A stretch of 64,000 nucleotides of DNA from Flavisphingomonas formosensis (GCF_009755815.1 NZ_WRPK01000006.1:348529-412528), one strand, 5' to 3'. Shown: positions 8,704-18,188, counted from the first letter of the stretch. A program made the numbers and translations. Notes: generated from the letters alone by a model not told the origin.

Positions 8704-9909
8704 ATGGCTAGCAATGCTTCGATGGTGCAGGGACGGGTGACCACGAGCACGGCAAGGACGCCGGCGGCGACTGTCGCCGGCCGGCTCCAGAATATCGACG
8801 CCTTGCGCGGGTTCGTCATGGTGCTGATGCTGCTCGATCATCTGCGCGAGACATGGTTCGTGTACATCAACGTCACCGATCCGTTCGATGCGCGCACGGG
8901 CCTGCCCGCCATGGGCATCGCGCGTTTCATCGTCAGCTTCTGCGCCCCGACCTTCGTCGCGTTGACGGGGCTGGGAGCCTATCTGTTCAGCATTCATCAC
9001 ACCGTGCAGGAAACGACCGGCTTTCTCGTGAAGCGCGGCCTGCTGCTGATCGCGATAGAGCTTTGCTTTCTCTCGCCGCTCTACTGGGGAATCGTGCCGC
9101 AGCCGACATTCTGGCTTCAGGTGATCTGGTGCATCGGCATCTGCATGATCGCGCTTGCTGCGCTGATGCGTCTGCCGCGCCCGGTGCTCGTCGGTCTCGG
9201 CCTCGTCCTGGTCTGCTTCCACAATCTGCTCGATCCGATCCGCCTGACGCAGGACGATCCCTTCTTCCCGATCTGGGCATTGCTGCATCAGCGCGACGCG
9301 ATAATGCTGCCCCTGGGCTTCGTGGCGAAGACCACTTATCCGATCCTGCCCTGGCTGGGCGTCATATCGCTGGGCTTCGGCATCGGACCTTGGTTCCGGC
9401 CTGAAGTCGATCCGGCCACGCGGCAGCGCCGCCTGCTGCTGCTGGGCGGCGGCATGATCCTGGCGTTCGTGCTTCTGCGTCTGCTCAACATCTATGGCGA
9501 CAAGCCATGGTATGTGGTGGACGGCGATCCCGTGCGGACGCTGGTGAGCTTCATCTCGATGACCAAATATCCTCCTTCTCTGCTGTTCCTCCTGCCCACA
9601 CTCGGCGGCGGCGCGTTGCTGCTGGCGTTCTTCGAGCGGATCAAGGACTCGGCACTGATCGGGGCGCTCGCCGTGTTCGGCGGCGCGCCGATGTTCTTCT
9701 ACCTGCTCCACCTGTCGGTGCTGCGCATCCTCTACCACAGCGCGCTCGCGGTCTGGGGCCCGAACCATGGCCTCAATTTCGGCTTCGATGATTATAACTG
9801 GGTGTTCCTCTGGTACGTCGCGATGATCGTGCCGCTCTATATCCCCACCGCCTGGTTCGCCCGGCTCAAGCGCCGCCGACGGGACATTGCGTGGCTCAAA
9901 TATTTCTAG
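8704..9909 (+). CDS. DUF1624 family integral membrane protein (acyltransferase-like)
   Basis: 401 residues, strongly hydrophobic, with about ten predicted membrane spans. The start of the domain, IDALRGFVMVLMLLDHLRE near residue 34, is the DUF1624 signature, related to heparan-alpha-glucosaminide N-acetyltransferases that move an acetyl group across a membrane. An inner-membrane acyl transfer role is possible, but no donor or acceptor is known. It is separated by 123 bases from the amidohydrolase and followed by a degraded region. Confidence 0.75.
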   Translation: MASNASMVQGRVTTSTARTPAATVAGRLQNIDALRGFVMVLMLLDHLRETWFVYINVTDPFDARTGLPAMGIARFIVSFCAPTFVALTGLGAYLFSIHHTVQETTGFLVKRGLLLIAIELCFLSPLYWGIVPQPTFWLQVIWCIGICMIALAALMRLPRPVLVGLGLVLVCFHNLLDPIRLTQDDPFFPIWALLHQRDAIMLPLGFVAKTTYPILPWLGVISLGFGIGPWFRPEVDPATRQRRLLLLGGGMILAFVLLRLLNIYGDKPWYVVDGDPVRTLVSFISMTKYPPSLLFLLPTLGGGALLLAFFERIKDSALIGALAVFGGAPMFFYLLHLSVLRILYHSALAVWGPNHGLNFGFDDYNWVFLWYVAMIVPLYIPTAWFARLKRRRRDIAWLKYF

Positions 9910-10061
9910 GGCCGTCGGGGCCGGCGTCGCTGGCTCATCTTTCGCCGCGTCCTCCCCGAGGCGGTCGGTCCCATCGTCGATGCGTGGTGCCTGCTTGTCC
10001 TATCTGTTCGGAGGAGCGATTTCGTAGGGATGATCTTCAGCTGTCCCGGTCTGGCAAGCCT

Positions 10062-10215
10062 GATGGCAAATGCCGGCACGACGGCTGCGGCATTGGCCCC
10101 GGCGCGGGGCATCTTGACGCCGACATCGCGTCAGGCCACACGCCTAGCTTCGATCCCAAGACCTATCGGCTGTCGCGGTTCAGTGACGTCGAAAAGAGCG
10201 ATGTTTCGGAATTCA
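10062..10215 (+). pseudogene. Remnant of the C-terminus of a DadA-type FAD oxidoreductase
   Basis: In the + frame starting with codon 10062, translation reads through CGIGPGAGHLDADIASGHTP and then SFDPKTYRLSRF. This matches the FAD-edge motif GHGFGIGPGAG and the closing DPTPFRLSRF tail of DadA-type oxidases, and parallels the C-terminus of the intact oxidase at 163-1485. Nothing upstream in this frame encodes the FAD-binding N-terminus, and there is no plausible start. It is a decayed 3' fragment, probably left by a deletion between the DUF1624 gene and the siderophore receptor. The rest of 9910-10474 holds no gene that can be supported. Confidence 0.6.
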
Positions 10216-10474
10216 GCGCCCGTTTGGTGGGCCATCCAAAGCCCCGCATATTCGTGCCGTACAGGCTCCCCTATTCACAATATTGCGCCGGCACGTGATA
10301 CGATTTTGAAGTAATATTTCTGGATCGCCGCATAGCCTCATCTGTAACAAGAGGTGGTGAACCACCCTGGCAAGGCTTCCGCGACCGGGCCGCAGCGGCC
10401 CGCGCGAATATAAGGAAGCCAGCCCCGTTTCGCAGGACATCAGGTAACAGCGATCATATAAGGGGTATCATATC

Positions 10475-12637
10475 ATGCGCATGTCATCGGTCAGCAGGCT
10501 CGGCTTCCTCGCCGGCTCCACCATCACTGCTCTGTCCGCCGCCCTCGCGCCGGCCGCGTCGGCGCAGGCGCCAGTCGAGCCCGCCGCCGAAAGCGACATC
10601 GTCGTCACGGGTCTCAAGCGGCAATATTTTGGCGACACGCCGGTGAAGGAAATTCCCCAGGCGGTGCAGTTCCTGGAAGGCAAGCTTCTCGACGATCTGA
10701 ACATCACGCGCCTCGACTCCGCGCTCGAGCTGGCGAGCGGCGTGTCGCGGCAGAATAATTTCGGCGGTTTGTGGGACAGTTTCGCAATCCGAGGCTTCGC
10801 CGGCGACGAGAATTTCCCGAGCGGCTTTCTCGTCAACGGCTTCAATGGCGGGCGCGGCTACGGCGGCCCGCGCGACGCATCCAATATCGAGCGGATCGAA
10901 ATCCTCAAAGGCCCCAATTCGGCCTTGTTCGGTCGTGGCGAGCCGGGCGGCACGGTCAACATCGTGACCAAGAAGCCGACCTTCAAGGAAGGCGGCAGCT
11001 TCGCCGTGTCGGCGGGCAGTTGGGAGACGTATCGGGTCGAGGGCGATTATAATCTGCCGCTGTCGGACAGTGTCGCGGTGCGGATCAACGGATCGTCCGA
11101 GCGGGCGCACAGCTTTCGCGACACGGTGGAGACGCAGAAATATACGGTCACCCCGTCTTTCCTTGCCAAGTTGTCGGATGCCGACATCTTCACCTACGAA
11201 CTGGAATATGTGAACCAGCAAGTGCCGTTCGAGCGCGGCGTGGTGGCAATCCCGACCGTCAACCCCAACGGCTCGATCAGCTACAATCTGGGCGCGATCC
11301 CCAACAGCCGGTTTCTGGGCAATCCCAATGACGGCCCGACAAGGGTCGAGGTGCTGGGTCACCAAGTACAATATCAGCATGATTTCAGCGACGATTGGAC
11401 GCTGATGCTGGGCGCGGGCTATAAGGACACCACGTTCAAGGGCTTTTCCAGCGATCCGGAACTGGTGCTCAGCCGGCAGCGCCTGGACAATGACGGGCGA
11501 ACCTTGAGCCGCCAGCGCCGTTATCGCGATTACAGCACCACCAATATGGTGTTCCGCGGGGAAATCAGCGGGAAGATCAGCACGGGATCGATCATTCACA
11601 ATATCCGCATCGGCGCCGACTGGGATCGTTTCAAGATCGACACCTACCAGACCCGTTACCGTCCGAGCGCCGCCGATCAGTCCTATTCGATCGACATCTT
11701 CAATCCCAACTACAACATCCCCGCGCCGACGCCCGGCGTGGTGATCCAGAATGCCACCGAGATCCAGAAGGCCTGGGGCATCTACGCGCAGGACCAGATC
11801 GAGATTAGCAAGCAGTTCAAGATACGCTTCGGCGGGCGTTATGACGATTTCAGCCAGGATATCGACCTGCGCGTCAACAACACCAACCCGCGCAAATCCT
11901 ACACCAAGTTCAGCCCGATGGCCGGTCTGGTGTTCGAGCCGACGAGTAGCCTGTCCTTCTACGCCAGCTACGGCAAGGGCTTCCGCCCCAACAGTGGTGT
12001 GGGCTTCGACGGCCAGCCCTTCGCGCCGGAAACCAGCAAATCCTACGAAATCGGCGCCAAGCTGATGACGCTCAACGGGCGCCTCACCAGCACCCTGTCG
12101 CTCTACACGATGAAGAAGGACAATGTGCTGACGACGGACCCGGTCAATGCCGGTTTCTCCAAGCCGGTCGGCTCCGCCCGCAGCAAGGGCGTCGAGTTCG
12201 ACCTCAACGCCAAGCTGCCCGCCGGCTTCGAGCTGTTCCTGACCTACGCCTATACCGACGCGGAATGGGCGACCAATGCGCTTGACCCCAATTTCGCCGC
12301 ACCGATCCGCAAGGGCGATCCGCTGATCAACATTCCCAAGCACCAGGGCAATGTGCTGCTATTCAAGAACTTCTCGATCGGCGACCATGACGCGATGCTG
12401 GGGGCGGGCGTTTCCTATGTCGACCGCCGCCTGGGCGAGACGGCGACGACCTTCTTCCTGCCGAGCTACACCATCGCGAAGGTGCTGGGATCGGTCAACA
12501 TCACCGACCAGCTCAAGCTGTCGGCCGATGTGAACAACCTGTTCAACAAGAAATATTATGCCAGCTCCTATGCGGCGTTGTGGATCGCGCCAGGCACACC
12601 CAGGCAGTTCACCGTGCGGGCAAGCTTCAACTTCTGA
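10475..12637 (+). CDS. TonB-dependent siderophore receptor
   Basis: 720 residues. A signal peptide ends near residue 32 (AAASAQA-type cleavage region), followed by a TonB-box-like ESDIVVTG. The plug domain carries FAIRGF and ILKGPNSALFGRGEPGG with VNIVTKKP, the pattern of FpvA/FhuE-type siderophore receptors, and a 22-strand barrel ends in an aromatic residue (VRASFNF). It takes a ferric siderophore across the outer membrane using TonB energy. AAGGGG lies just upstream of the start. The next gene is a PepSY membrane protein often paired with such receptors for reductive iron release. No Fur box could be confirmed by eye. Confidence 0.92.
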   Translation: MRMSSVSRLGFLAGSTITALSAALAPAASAQAPVEPAAESDIVVTGLKRQYFGDTPVKEIPQAVQFLEGKLLDDLNITRLDSALELASGVSRQNNFGGLWDSFAIRGFAGDENFPSGFLVNGFNGGRGYGGPRDASNIERIEILKGPNSALFGRGEPGGTVNIVTKKPTFKEGGSFAVSAGSWETYRVEGDYNLPLSDSVAVRINGSSERAHSFRDTVETQKYTVTPSFLAKLSDADIFTYELEYVNQQVPFERGVVAIPTVNPNGSISYNLGAIPNSRFLGNPNDGPTRVEVLGHQVQYQHDFSDDWTLMLGAGYKDTTFKGFSSDPELVLSRQRLDNDGRTLSRQRRYRDYSTTNMVFRGEISGKISTGSIIHNIRIGADWDRFKIDTYQTRYRPSAADQSYSIDIFNPNYNIPAPTPGVVIQNATEIQKAWGIYAQDQIEISKQFKIRFGGRYDDFSQDIDLRVNNTNPRKSYTKFSPMAGLVFEPTSSLSFYASYGKGFRPNSGVGFDGQPFAPETSKSYEIGAKLMTLNGRLTSTLSLYTMKKDNVLTTDPVNAGFSKPVGSARSKGVEFDLNAKLPAGFELFLTYAYTDAEWATNALDPNFAAPIRKGDPLINIPKHQGNVLLFKNFSIGDHDAMLGAGVSYVDRRLGETATTFFLPSYTIAKVLGSVNITDQLKLSADVNNLFNKKYYASSYAALWIAPGTPRQFTVRASFNF

Positions 12638-12654
12638 TACAGTGAGACCGGGCT

Positions 12655-12674
12655 GCCGGCGTTCGCGCGCCGGC
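12655..12674. terminator. Hairpin between the receptor and PepSY genes
   Basis: GCCGGCG and CGCCGGC form a perfect 7-bp stem around TTCGCG, followed about ten bases later by CTTTTCTT. It may attenuate transcription from the receptor into the downstream genes. Confidence 0.4.
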
Positions 12675-12708
12675 GGCATGGCCTTTTCTTCTCACCGAGG
12701 CCCGATCC

Positions 12709-13749
12709 ATGTCCCGGCCGCAATGGCTCCGCCTTCATCGTTATGCTGGCCTGACGATGGCGCTTTTTCTTCTGGTGCAGGCGATGACCGGGGCGCTGCT
12801 GCTCTATCGCGGACCGGTGGAGCGGTGGCTCGACCCAGCGGGACAGACCAGCCGCAGCCAGGGAGCGATCGTCAGCGCCGGTCGGGCGATGGCGGCAGCC
12901 AGTGCCGCTGTCCCCGGCGCGCGAGTCACGAGACTCTTCGCGCCCGATGCGAGCAGGGCGATCTGGTTCGCACAGATGGTGCGGCGCGACGGCGGAAGCG
13001 CCTATGCCACGGTCGATCCGGCGGGCGGGGCGGTGCTGCGCATCGGCGGCCTGTCGCGTTTCCCTATGGAGGCTGCGCTGCAACTTCATTATCGGCTGCT
13101 GTCCGGCCGCGCCGGTATGGCGGTGATAGCGATGAACGGCCTTGCGCTGTTGCTGATGGCGGTCAGCGGCCTCGCTTATTGGTGGCCGAAGCGCAATCCG
13201 GCCAGGGCGCTGGCGATACGCTGGAGCCTGTCTCCCCGGCTGGTGCTGCGGCAGGCGCACCGCACGGTCGGCGTGATCGCGGCCGCCTTCCTCATCCTCC
13301 TTTCCGCGACCGGCTTCCTCCTCGTCTTTCCCGATCTTCTCGAAAGTGGTGGCGGGGCTCCGCCGGCTGTCCCGACCGCCGTTCAGACCGATCGCGCTCT
13401 GGCGCTCGCGCACAGCGCCTTTCCCGGCGCCGCGCTGCGTGACATCAGGATCGGCGGCGACCGTTTGACCGTCAACCTCCACGCCCCTGAGCGCAACGCG
13501 CGGGCGGTTCATGTCGTGGTGGTGGCGCTTGCCGACCCGCATCTCATCAGCGTGACGCCGGCGGAGCGCAGCCCCGCGCTCTGGATGCCGCTGCTGCCAA
13601 TTCATACGGGCGATTTCCTCGCGCCCGTGGGCCCGCCCGTCTGGCTGCTCGTCGCACTCTCGCTGGCCGCGCTGGCGATCACCGGTCCGATCATGTGGTG
13701 GCATATCGCCGCCCAACGCCACCGTGCGCGAAGAAAGGCTCTCGCATGA
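12709..13749 (+). CDS. PepSY-associated transmembrane protein (iron-regulated membrane protein)
   Basis: 346 residues with four hydrophobic segments: near 12-35 (MALFLLVQAMTGALLLY), near 140-158, near 185-210 and near 305-330. A periplasmic PepSY-like region lies between. Conserved His residues sit at membrane edges (RLHRYAG, RQAHRTVG), as in PiuB/FsrB-type proteins thought to reduce ferric siderophore complexes at the inner membrane with haem or flavin help. It lies 71 bases after the siderophore receptor, so it probably acts on the same cargo. Its stop overlaps the next start (ATGA at 13746-13749). Confidence 0.85.
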   Translation: MSRPQWLRLHRYAGLTMALFLLVQAMTGALLLYRGPVERWLDPAGQTSRSQGAIVSAGRAMAAASAAVPGARVTRLFAPDASRAIWFAQMVRRDGGSAYATVDPAGGAVLRIGGLSRFPMEAALQLHYRLLSGRAGMAVIAMNGLALLLMAVSGLAYWWPKRNPARALAIRWSLSPRLVLRQAHRTVGVIAAAFLILLSATGFLLVFPDLLESGGGAPPAVPTAVQTDRALALAHSAFPGAALRDIRIGGDRLTVNLHAPERNARAVHVVVVALADPHLISVTPAERSPALWMPLLPIHTGDFLAPVGPPVWLLVALSLAALAITGPIMWWHIAAQRHRARRKALA

Positions 13750-14672
13750 CCCTGCTCTACACATCCGATGCCGTGCGCGGCCGCGTGTGGCGCGCCATTT
13801 TCGCGCAGGAGGCGGCCGACATCGGCTTTATCGAACCACCCGAACCCTATGATCCCGCTGCCATCCGCTACCTTGCCGCCTGGAGCCCGCCCGCCGAGCT
13901 GATCGCGAGCCTGCCCAATCTGAAGATTCTGTTCTCGATCGGCGCGGGGGTGGACCAGTTCGACATGGCCGGCTTGCCGCCGCATGTCGATGTCGTGCGG
14001 ATGATCGAGCCGGGCATCGTCGCGGGTATGGTGGAATATGCGACGATGGCGGTGCTGGCGCTGCATCGCGACCTCATCCCCTATCGCGCGGCACAGGCGG
14101 ATCAACGCTGGGCGCCGATCAAGCTCGTTCCCGCGGAGCAGCGGCGGGTGGGGGTGATGGGCCTCGGCCAGTTGGGCAAGGCTGTGCTCGGCGCGCTTCG
14201 CCTTTTCGGCTTCGCGCTGTCCGGCTGGAGCCGCTCGCCGCATGCGGTGGAGGGCGTGACCTGTCACAGCGGCGCGGCGGAGCTGGACGCTTTTCTCGCC
14301 GAGTGCGACATCCTCCTGTGCCTGCTGCCGCTCACGCCAGACACGCGTGGTATATTGTGCCGCGATCTTCTCGTTCGCCTTCCCCAGGGCGCGATGCTCA
14401 TCAACGCGGCGCGAGGCGGGCATCTGGTCGCCCAGGATCTGCTGGACCTGCTGGACGAAGGGCATCTTTCCGCCGCGATGCTCGACGTCACCGATCCCGA
14501 GCCGCTGCCGCCGGGTCACCCGTTCTGGAGCCATCCGCGCATCCTGCTAACCCCCCATGTCGCCAGCATGACGCGTGCGGACAGCGCGGCGCGCGCGCTC
14601 ATTGCCAATATCCGCCGGCATCAGGCGGGCGAGCCGATGGATGGGCTCGTGGCGCGGGGCAGGGGCTACTGA
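13746..14672 (+). CDS. Glyoxylate/hydroxypyruvate reductase A-like D-2-hydroxyacid dehydrogenase
   Basis: 308 residues. The NAD-binding domain has GLGQLGKAVLGALRLFGF near residue 139, a C-terminal catalytic Arg in NAARGGHL, and a Glu/His pair (DPEPLPPGHPFWSHPRILLTPH) typical of the family. Overall it matches GhrA-type enzymes that reduce glyoxylate or hydroxypyruvate with NADPH. The chosen ATG overlaps the PepSY stop; a longer frame from 13695 would run inside that gene. Its coupling to an iron-uptake membrane protein is unexpected for a glyoxylate reductase, so the real substrate may differ. Confidence 0.82.
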   Translation: MTLLYTSDAVRGRVWRAIFAQEAADIGFIEPPEPYDPAAIRYLAAWSPPAELIASLPNLKILFSIGAGVDQFDMAGLPPHVDVVRMIEPGIVAGMVEYATMAVLALHRDLIPYRAAQADQRWAPIKLVPAEQRRVGVMGLGQLGKAVLGALRLFGFALSGWSRSPHAVEGVTCHSGAAELDAFLAECDILLCLLPLTPDTRGILCRDLLVRLPQGAMLINAARGGHLVAQDLLDLLDEGHLSAAMLDVTDPEPLPPGHPFWSHPRILLTPHVASMTRADSAARALIANIRRHQAGEPMDGLVARGRGY

Positions 14673-14682
14673 GGCAGGCGGG

Positions 14683-15396
14683 TCAGAGGCTGAAGCCGAA
14701 GCCGATCACCGCCGACGTCGCCTGCACCGCTTCCCCCTGATCCTTCGCCAGCCGACGTGTGCCGCCCAGCAGCCGCTCGTGCGCGACGCCGACATAGGTG
14801 TTGATCTTCGGCGTCAGCCGGTAGCGCAACCGGATCGACCCCTCCGCCTCACCAATCCCGGCGCGCGCACCCTGGTCGATCTGGTCGCGCGCTGCCCATC
14901 CGGCGGCGACGCGCGGTTCGAGGTATAGTTTCCCGGTGATCGGCATGGCGTAGATGATCTGCCCCTCGCCGCTCAGCCGGCCGCGATCGGACAGGAAGAT
15001 ATAGGTCTCCCAGCTCAGACGGGTGCCTACCGATCCCTGCGCGCCGATGATCGCATGGGTGTCGCGCGGGGCCGGCGTGATATCGTGGCGGATGCCCGCC
15101 AGCCATGTCACATTCCCGACCGTGTGGCCGTAGAAGACCCGGATTTCGGACTGGTCGATCTGTGTTGCCAACGGGCCGCCGCCGGTGGTGACGAGCATCA
15201 GCTGGTCGGTCGCGTCTCCGTAGGAGAAGGTCGCGTCCCAGAGAAAAATGTCGTCGCCTTTGTCGGCGCGCATCTCGATCAGGTCGAAGCCGCCGCTCAG
15301 CGTTGCGCCGCCTTCCCTATCCTGCGCTCGGGCGGGTCCGGTGGGCAGCGCCGCGCAGGCAAGGAGCGACAGGCATAGACCAGAGACGCGCAGCAT
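14683..15396 (-). CDS. copB: Second CopB-like outer-membrane copper resistance protein
   Basis: 237 residues. A signal peptide ends near residue 24 (TGPARAQD), followed directly by the CopB beta-barrel region: a GIRHD stretch like that of CopB, then alternating strands ending IGFGFSL with an aromatic near the C-terminus, and a late RLRYRLTPKINTYVGVAHE. It lacks the Met/His-rich N-terminal segment of the neighbouring copB at 15520. The start at 15396 is chosen over an upstream frame because it gives the signal peptide. It lies 123 bases after copB in the same direction, so it is probably a paralog in the same operon with a modified role in copper sequestration or export. Confidence 0.7.
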   Translation of the reverse strand: MLRVSGLCLSLLACAALPTGPARAQDREGGATLSGGFDLIEMRADKGDDIFLWDATFSYGDATDQLMLVTTGGGPLATQIDQSEIRVFYGHTVGNVTWLAGIRHDITPAPRDTHAIIGAQGSVGTRLSWETYIFLSDRGRLSGEGQIIYAMPITGKLYLEPRVAAGWAARDQIDQGARAGIGEAEGSIRLRYRLTPKINTYVGVAHERLLGGTRRLAKDQGEAVQATSAVIGFGFSL

Positions 15397-15519
15397 CGAC
15401 CCCTTTCCGTTCGTACCGAACCTAGGGCCGCGCGGGCGGCGCGATCGTGCAAAGCCTTGTCCTGGCCGCCGCTGATATGACGAAATGGAGCGAGACGGCG
15501 GCATCTTCTGCCGCCCGGG

Positions 15520-16428
15520 TCAGAACCAGAAACGGATACCCATGACCAGGCTTGTCGCGGACGCGCTCTCCCCCTCCGCGCGCCTATATCGGGCCGTGTC
15601 GCCGAACTTGCGTTCCCAATTGATACCGACATAGGGCGCGAATTCGCGCGCGATCTCGTAGCGCAGCCGCAGGCCCAGCTCGATGTCCGACAGACCCGAT
15701 CCGATTCCGAGTTCGGGTACGTCCTGCGCCGCGACATTCACCTCCAACGCGGGTTGCAGGATCAATCGCTGGGTGATGCGCTGGTCATAGCTGCCCTCCA
15801 GCCGCAGATGCGCGTCGCCCTTGTTCGACAGGAACAGCTGGCCTTCCACCTCGAACCAGTAGGGAGCGAGCCCCTCGATCCCGATGGTGGCGTAGGTGCG
15901 CTGCGGCTGTGGGCGGAAATCCTGCCGCACGCCGCCGACGATGTTCCACCAAGGGTCGATAGCGCGACTGTAAAGCGCCTGCACCTCGGCTCTTTCGAGC
16001 CCGCCGCCCGCCGCACCTTCGCCTTCCGACTTGATCGCGAGCCGGTTGATATCGCCGCCGATCCAGCCTTCGCCTTTCCAATAATAGCCGTCGCGCCCCT
16101 TCTGCGCGCGATACTCCAGCCGGTCGATCATCAGCTGGGAAAAGGTCATGCCGCCGCTTTCCTTCGTCATCGCGGCGCGGGCGCGAGCCATGACGGCGGG
16201 ATCGTAGAGCGCGTCGCCGGCATGATCGGTGGGAGCGGGCGGCGGCGTGCCTTTGGGAACGGTGGCGTCCGTGCTTTCCACCGTGTGGCCCGCGTGAGGG
16301 TCGGCGGCCGGCGGCGCTTCGCCCTGGGGCATCTGATGCGCGCCATGGTCCATCTGGCTGTGGTCCATCGTCTGCGCCTGCGCGGGCAGCGCGACGCCAA
16401 GCAGGGCTATGCCAAGCGCGCGCCTCAT
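15520..16428 (-). CDS. copB: Copper resistance protein B
   Basis: 302 residues. Signal peptide to about residue 19, then a Met/His-rich copper-binding segment (MDHSQMDHGAH and further His residues to about 70). The conserved CopB barrel follows: MTFSQLMIDRLEYR, GWIGGDINRL, ALYSRAIDPWWNIVGGVRQD, and a C-terminal GIRFWF. The start is the ATG overlapping the copA stop (ATGA), confirming coupling to copA. CopB is an outer-membrane protein thought to bind copper passed from the periplasmic oxidase CopA. Directly downstream lies a second CopB-like gene. Confidence 0.93.
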   Translation of the reverse strand: MRRALGIALLGVALPAQAQTMDHSQMDHGAHQMPQGEAPPAADPHAGHTVESTDATVPKGTPPPAPTDHAGDALYDPAVMARARAAMTKESGGMTFSQLMIDRLEYRAQKGRDGYYWKGEGWIGGDINRLAIKSEGEGAAGGGLERAEVQALYSRAIDPWWNIVGGVRQDFRPQPQRTYATIGIEGLAPYWFEVEGQLFLSNKGDAHLRLEGSYDQRITQRLILQPALEVNVAAQDVPELGIGSGLSDIELGLRLRYEIAREFAPYVGINWERKFGDTARYRRAEGESASATSLVMGIRFWF

Positions 16429-18164
16429 GCCGCGCCGCCTTCGTGCCGGACCGTCACGACCCGCATCATCCCCGCGTGCATGTGCATCAGCATATGGCAG
16501 TGGAAGGCCCAGTCGCCGATCGCGTCGGCGGTCAGATCGAAGCTGACCTTGCCCCCCGGCAGCACGTTGACCGTATGCTTGCGTGGGTTGGTCGCCGCAT
16601 CCTCGCCGGTCCGGAGCTGGAAGAAATGGCCGTGGATATGGATGGGGTGGGGCATCATCGTGTCGTTGATGAGCGTCACGCGCACCCGCTCCATATGGCG
16701 GAAGGCGATGGGTTCGGCTCCGTCCGACAGCTTCACTCCGTCGAACGACCACATATAGCGCTCCATATTCGCGGTCAGGTGGATGTCGAGCGCGCGGGTC
16801 GGCGGGCGTGTATCGCTGTTGGGCTCCAGCGCCTTGAGGTCGGCATAGGTGAGAACGCGATGGTCGACATCCTCGAGGCCCGTGGGTCGGTCGGCGATGC
16901 GGTCGGCGGGCATGGCGGAGAGGGTGGCGACGCCCGGCCCCATCGCCACATCGGGCGCCACCGAGGGATCGAGCATCTTCATGCTATGGCCGCCCATGCT
17001 TTCATTGGCGGGTTGGCTGAGGTCGATGACGCCATTCTGCCCCATGTCCATGCCGCTCATGTCCATGCCCATATCCTTCATGGTCAGCAGCGGGCGCTGG
17101 CGCAGCGGCGGGACCGGCGCGACCATGCCGATCTGCGGCGCCAGCGTCGCGCGGACGAGGCCGGAACGGTCGATCGCCTCGGCGATGAGGCCATAGGGCT
17201 TCGCTTCGGTGGGCTGGACGAGGATGTCGTAGGTTTCGGCGATGCCGATCTGGAACTCGTCGGTTTCGACCGGCTGGACATGCTGGCCGTCGCATTGGAC
17301 GACGGTCATGGGAAGGCCGGGCAACCGCACGTTGAAATTGGTCATGGCTGATGCGTTGACGATCCGCAGTCGCACCCGCTCGCCCGGCGCGAACAGGCCG
17401 GTCCAGTTTTCCGGCGTGCCGTGGCCGTTTACCAGGAAGCTGTAGGTGGAACCGGTGACATCGGAAATGTCGGTGGGGTCCATCCGCATCTTGCCCCAGT
17501 CCATCCGGTCCTTGAGGCCCTGGTCCTTACCCTTCAGCAGCCCGGTCAGCGTCTGCTTCTGCATGTTGTAATAGCCGCCCATCTGCTTGAGGCGCTTCAA
17601 GATCATATGCGGATGGACCGGCGACCAGTCGGACAGGACGATCACATGCTCGCGATCCGCCTGCACCGGATCGGCACCGATCGGGTCGATGACGATCGGG
17701 CCATAATGGCCCATCGCCTCCTGCATCCCCGAATGGCTGTGATACCAGTAGGTGCCCGACTGACGGATCGGAAATTCATAGGTAAAGGTTTCGTCGGGCC
17801 GGATGCCCGGGAAACTGATGCCAGGCACACCGTCCATCTGGAACGGGACGATCAGCCCATGCCAGTGGATCGACGTATCCTCCTTCAGCCGGTTGGTCAC
17901 GGCGAGGCGGACGCTCTGTCCTTCCTTCAAGCGAATGAGCGGGGCTGGCAGCGTGCCGTTGATGGTGATGGCATGGGCCGACCGGCCGCCAGTGGCGAAA
18001 TGGCTTTCGCCTACGGTCAGGGCGATCGTCTCGCCCGACAGCACGTCCGGCGTGGGGTGCAGGCCCGCCGATCCGCTGCGCGCCCAGGCGGGAAAGGCGT
18101 GCGCCAGCGTGAGCGCGGCGGCGCCCTTCATCAAGGCGCGGCGATCGAGAGACAGGGAAGCCAT
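16425..18164 (-). CDS. copA: Copper resistance multicopper oxidase
   Basis: 579 residues. A twin-arginine signal (LDRRALMKGAAAL) directs a folded, copper-loaded enzyme to the periplasm. The three cupredoxin domains keep the copper ligands: HWHG at 100-103, YWYHSHSGMQ near 137, HPIHIHGHFFQL and FHCHMLMHMHAGM near the end. A Met-rich insert (MKDMGMDMSGMDMGQNG) is the hallmark of CopA/PcoA. It oxidises Cu(I) to Cu(II) in the periplasm and binds extra copper through the Met segment. It lies 24 bases after the ECF sigma gene, so the regulator trio and copA-copB look like one transcript. Confidence 0.95.
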   Translation of the reverse strand: MASLSLDRRALMKGAAALTLAHAFPAWARSGSAGLHPTPDVLSGETIALTVGESHFATGGRSAHAITINGTLPAPLIRLKEGQSVRLAVTNRLKEDTSIHWHGLIVPFQMDGVPGISFPGIRPDETFTYEFPIRQSGTYWYHSHSGMQEAMGHYGPIVIDPIGADPVQADREHVIVLSDWSPVHPHMILKRLKQMGGYYNMQKQTLTGLLKGKDQGLKDRMDWGKMRMDPTDISDVTGSTYSFLVNGHGTPENWTGLFAPGERVRLRIVNASAMTNFNVRLPGLPMTVVQCDGQHVQPVETDEFQIGIAETYDILVQPTEAKPYGLIAEAIDRSGLVRATLAPQIGMVAPVPPLRQRPLLTMKDMGMDMSGMDMGQNGVIDLSQPANESMGGHSMKMLDPSVAPDVAMGPGVATLSAMPADRIADRPTGLEDVDHRVLTYADLKALEPNSDTRPPTRALDIHLTANMERYMWSFDGVKLSDGAEPIAFRHMERVRVTLINDTMMPHPIHIHGHFFQLRTGEDAATNPRKHTVNVLPGGKVSFDLTADAIGDWAFHCHMLMHMHAGMMRVVTVRHEGGAA

Positions 18165-18188
18165 GCCGCCTTTTACGCGCCGGGCCGA

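Noticed and set aside
10484..12343. 619-codon open frame opposite the siderophore receptor
   Set aside because: No domain, and it mirrors the codon pattern of the receptor gene on the other strand.
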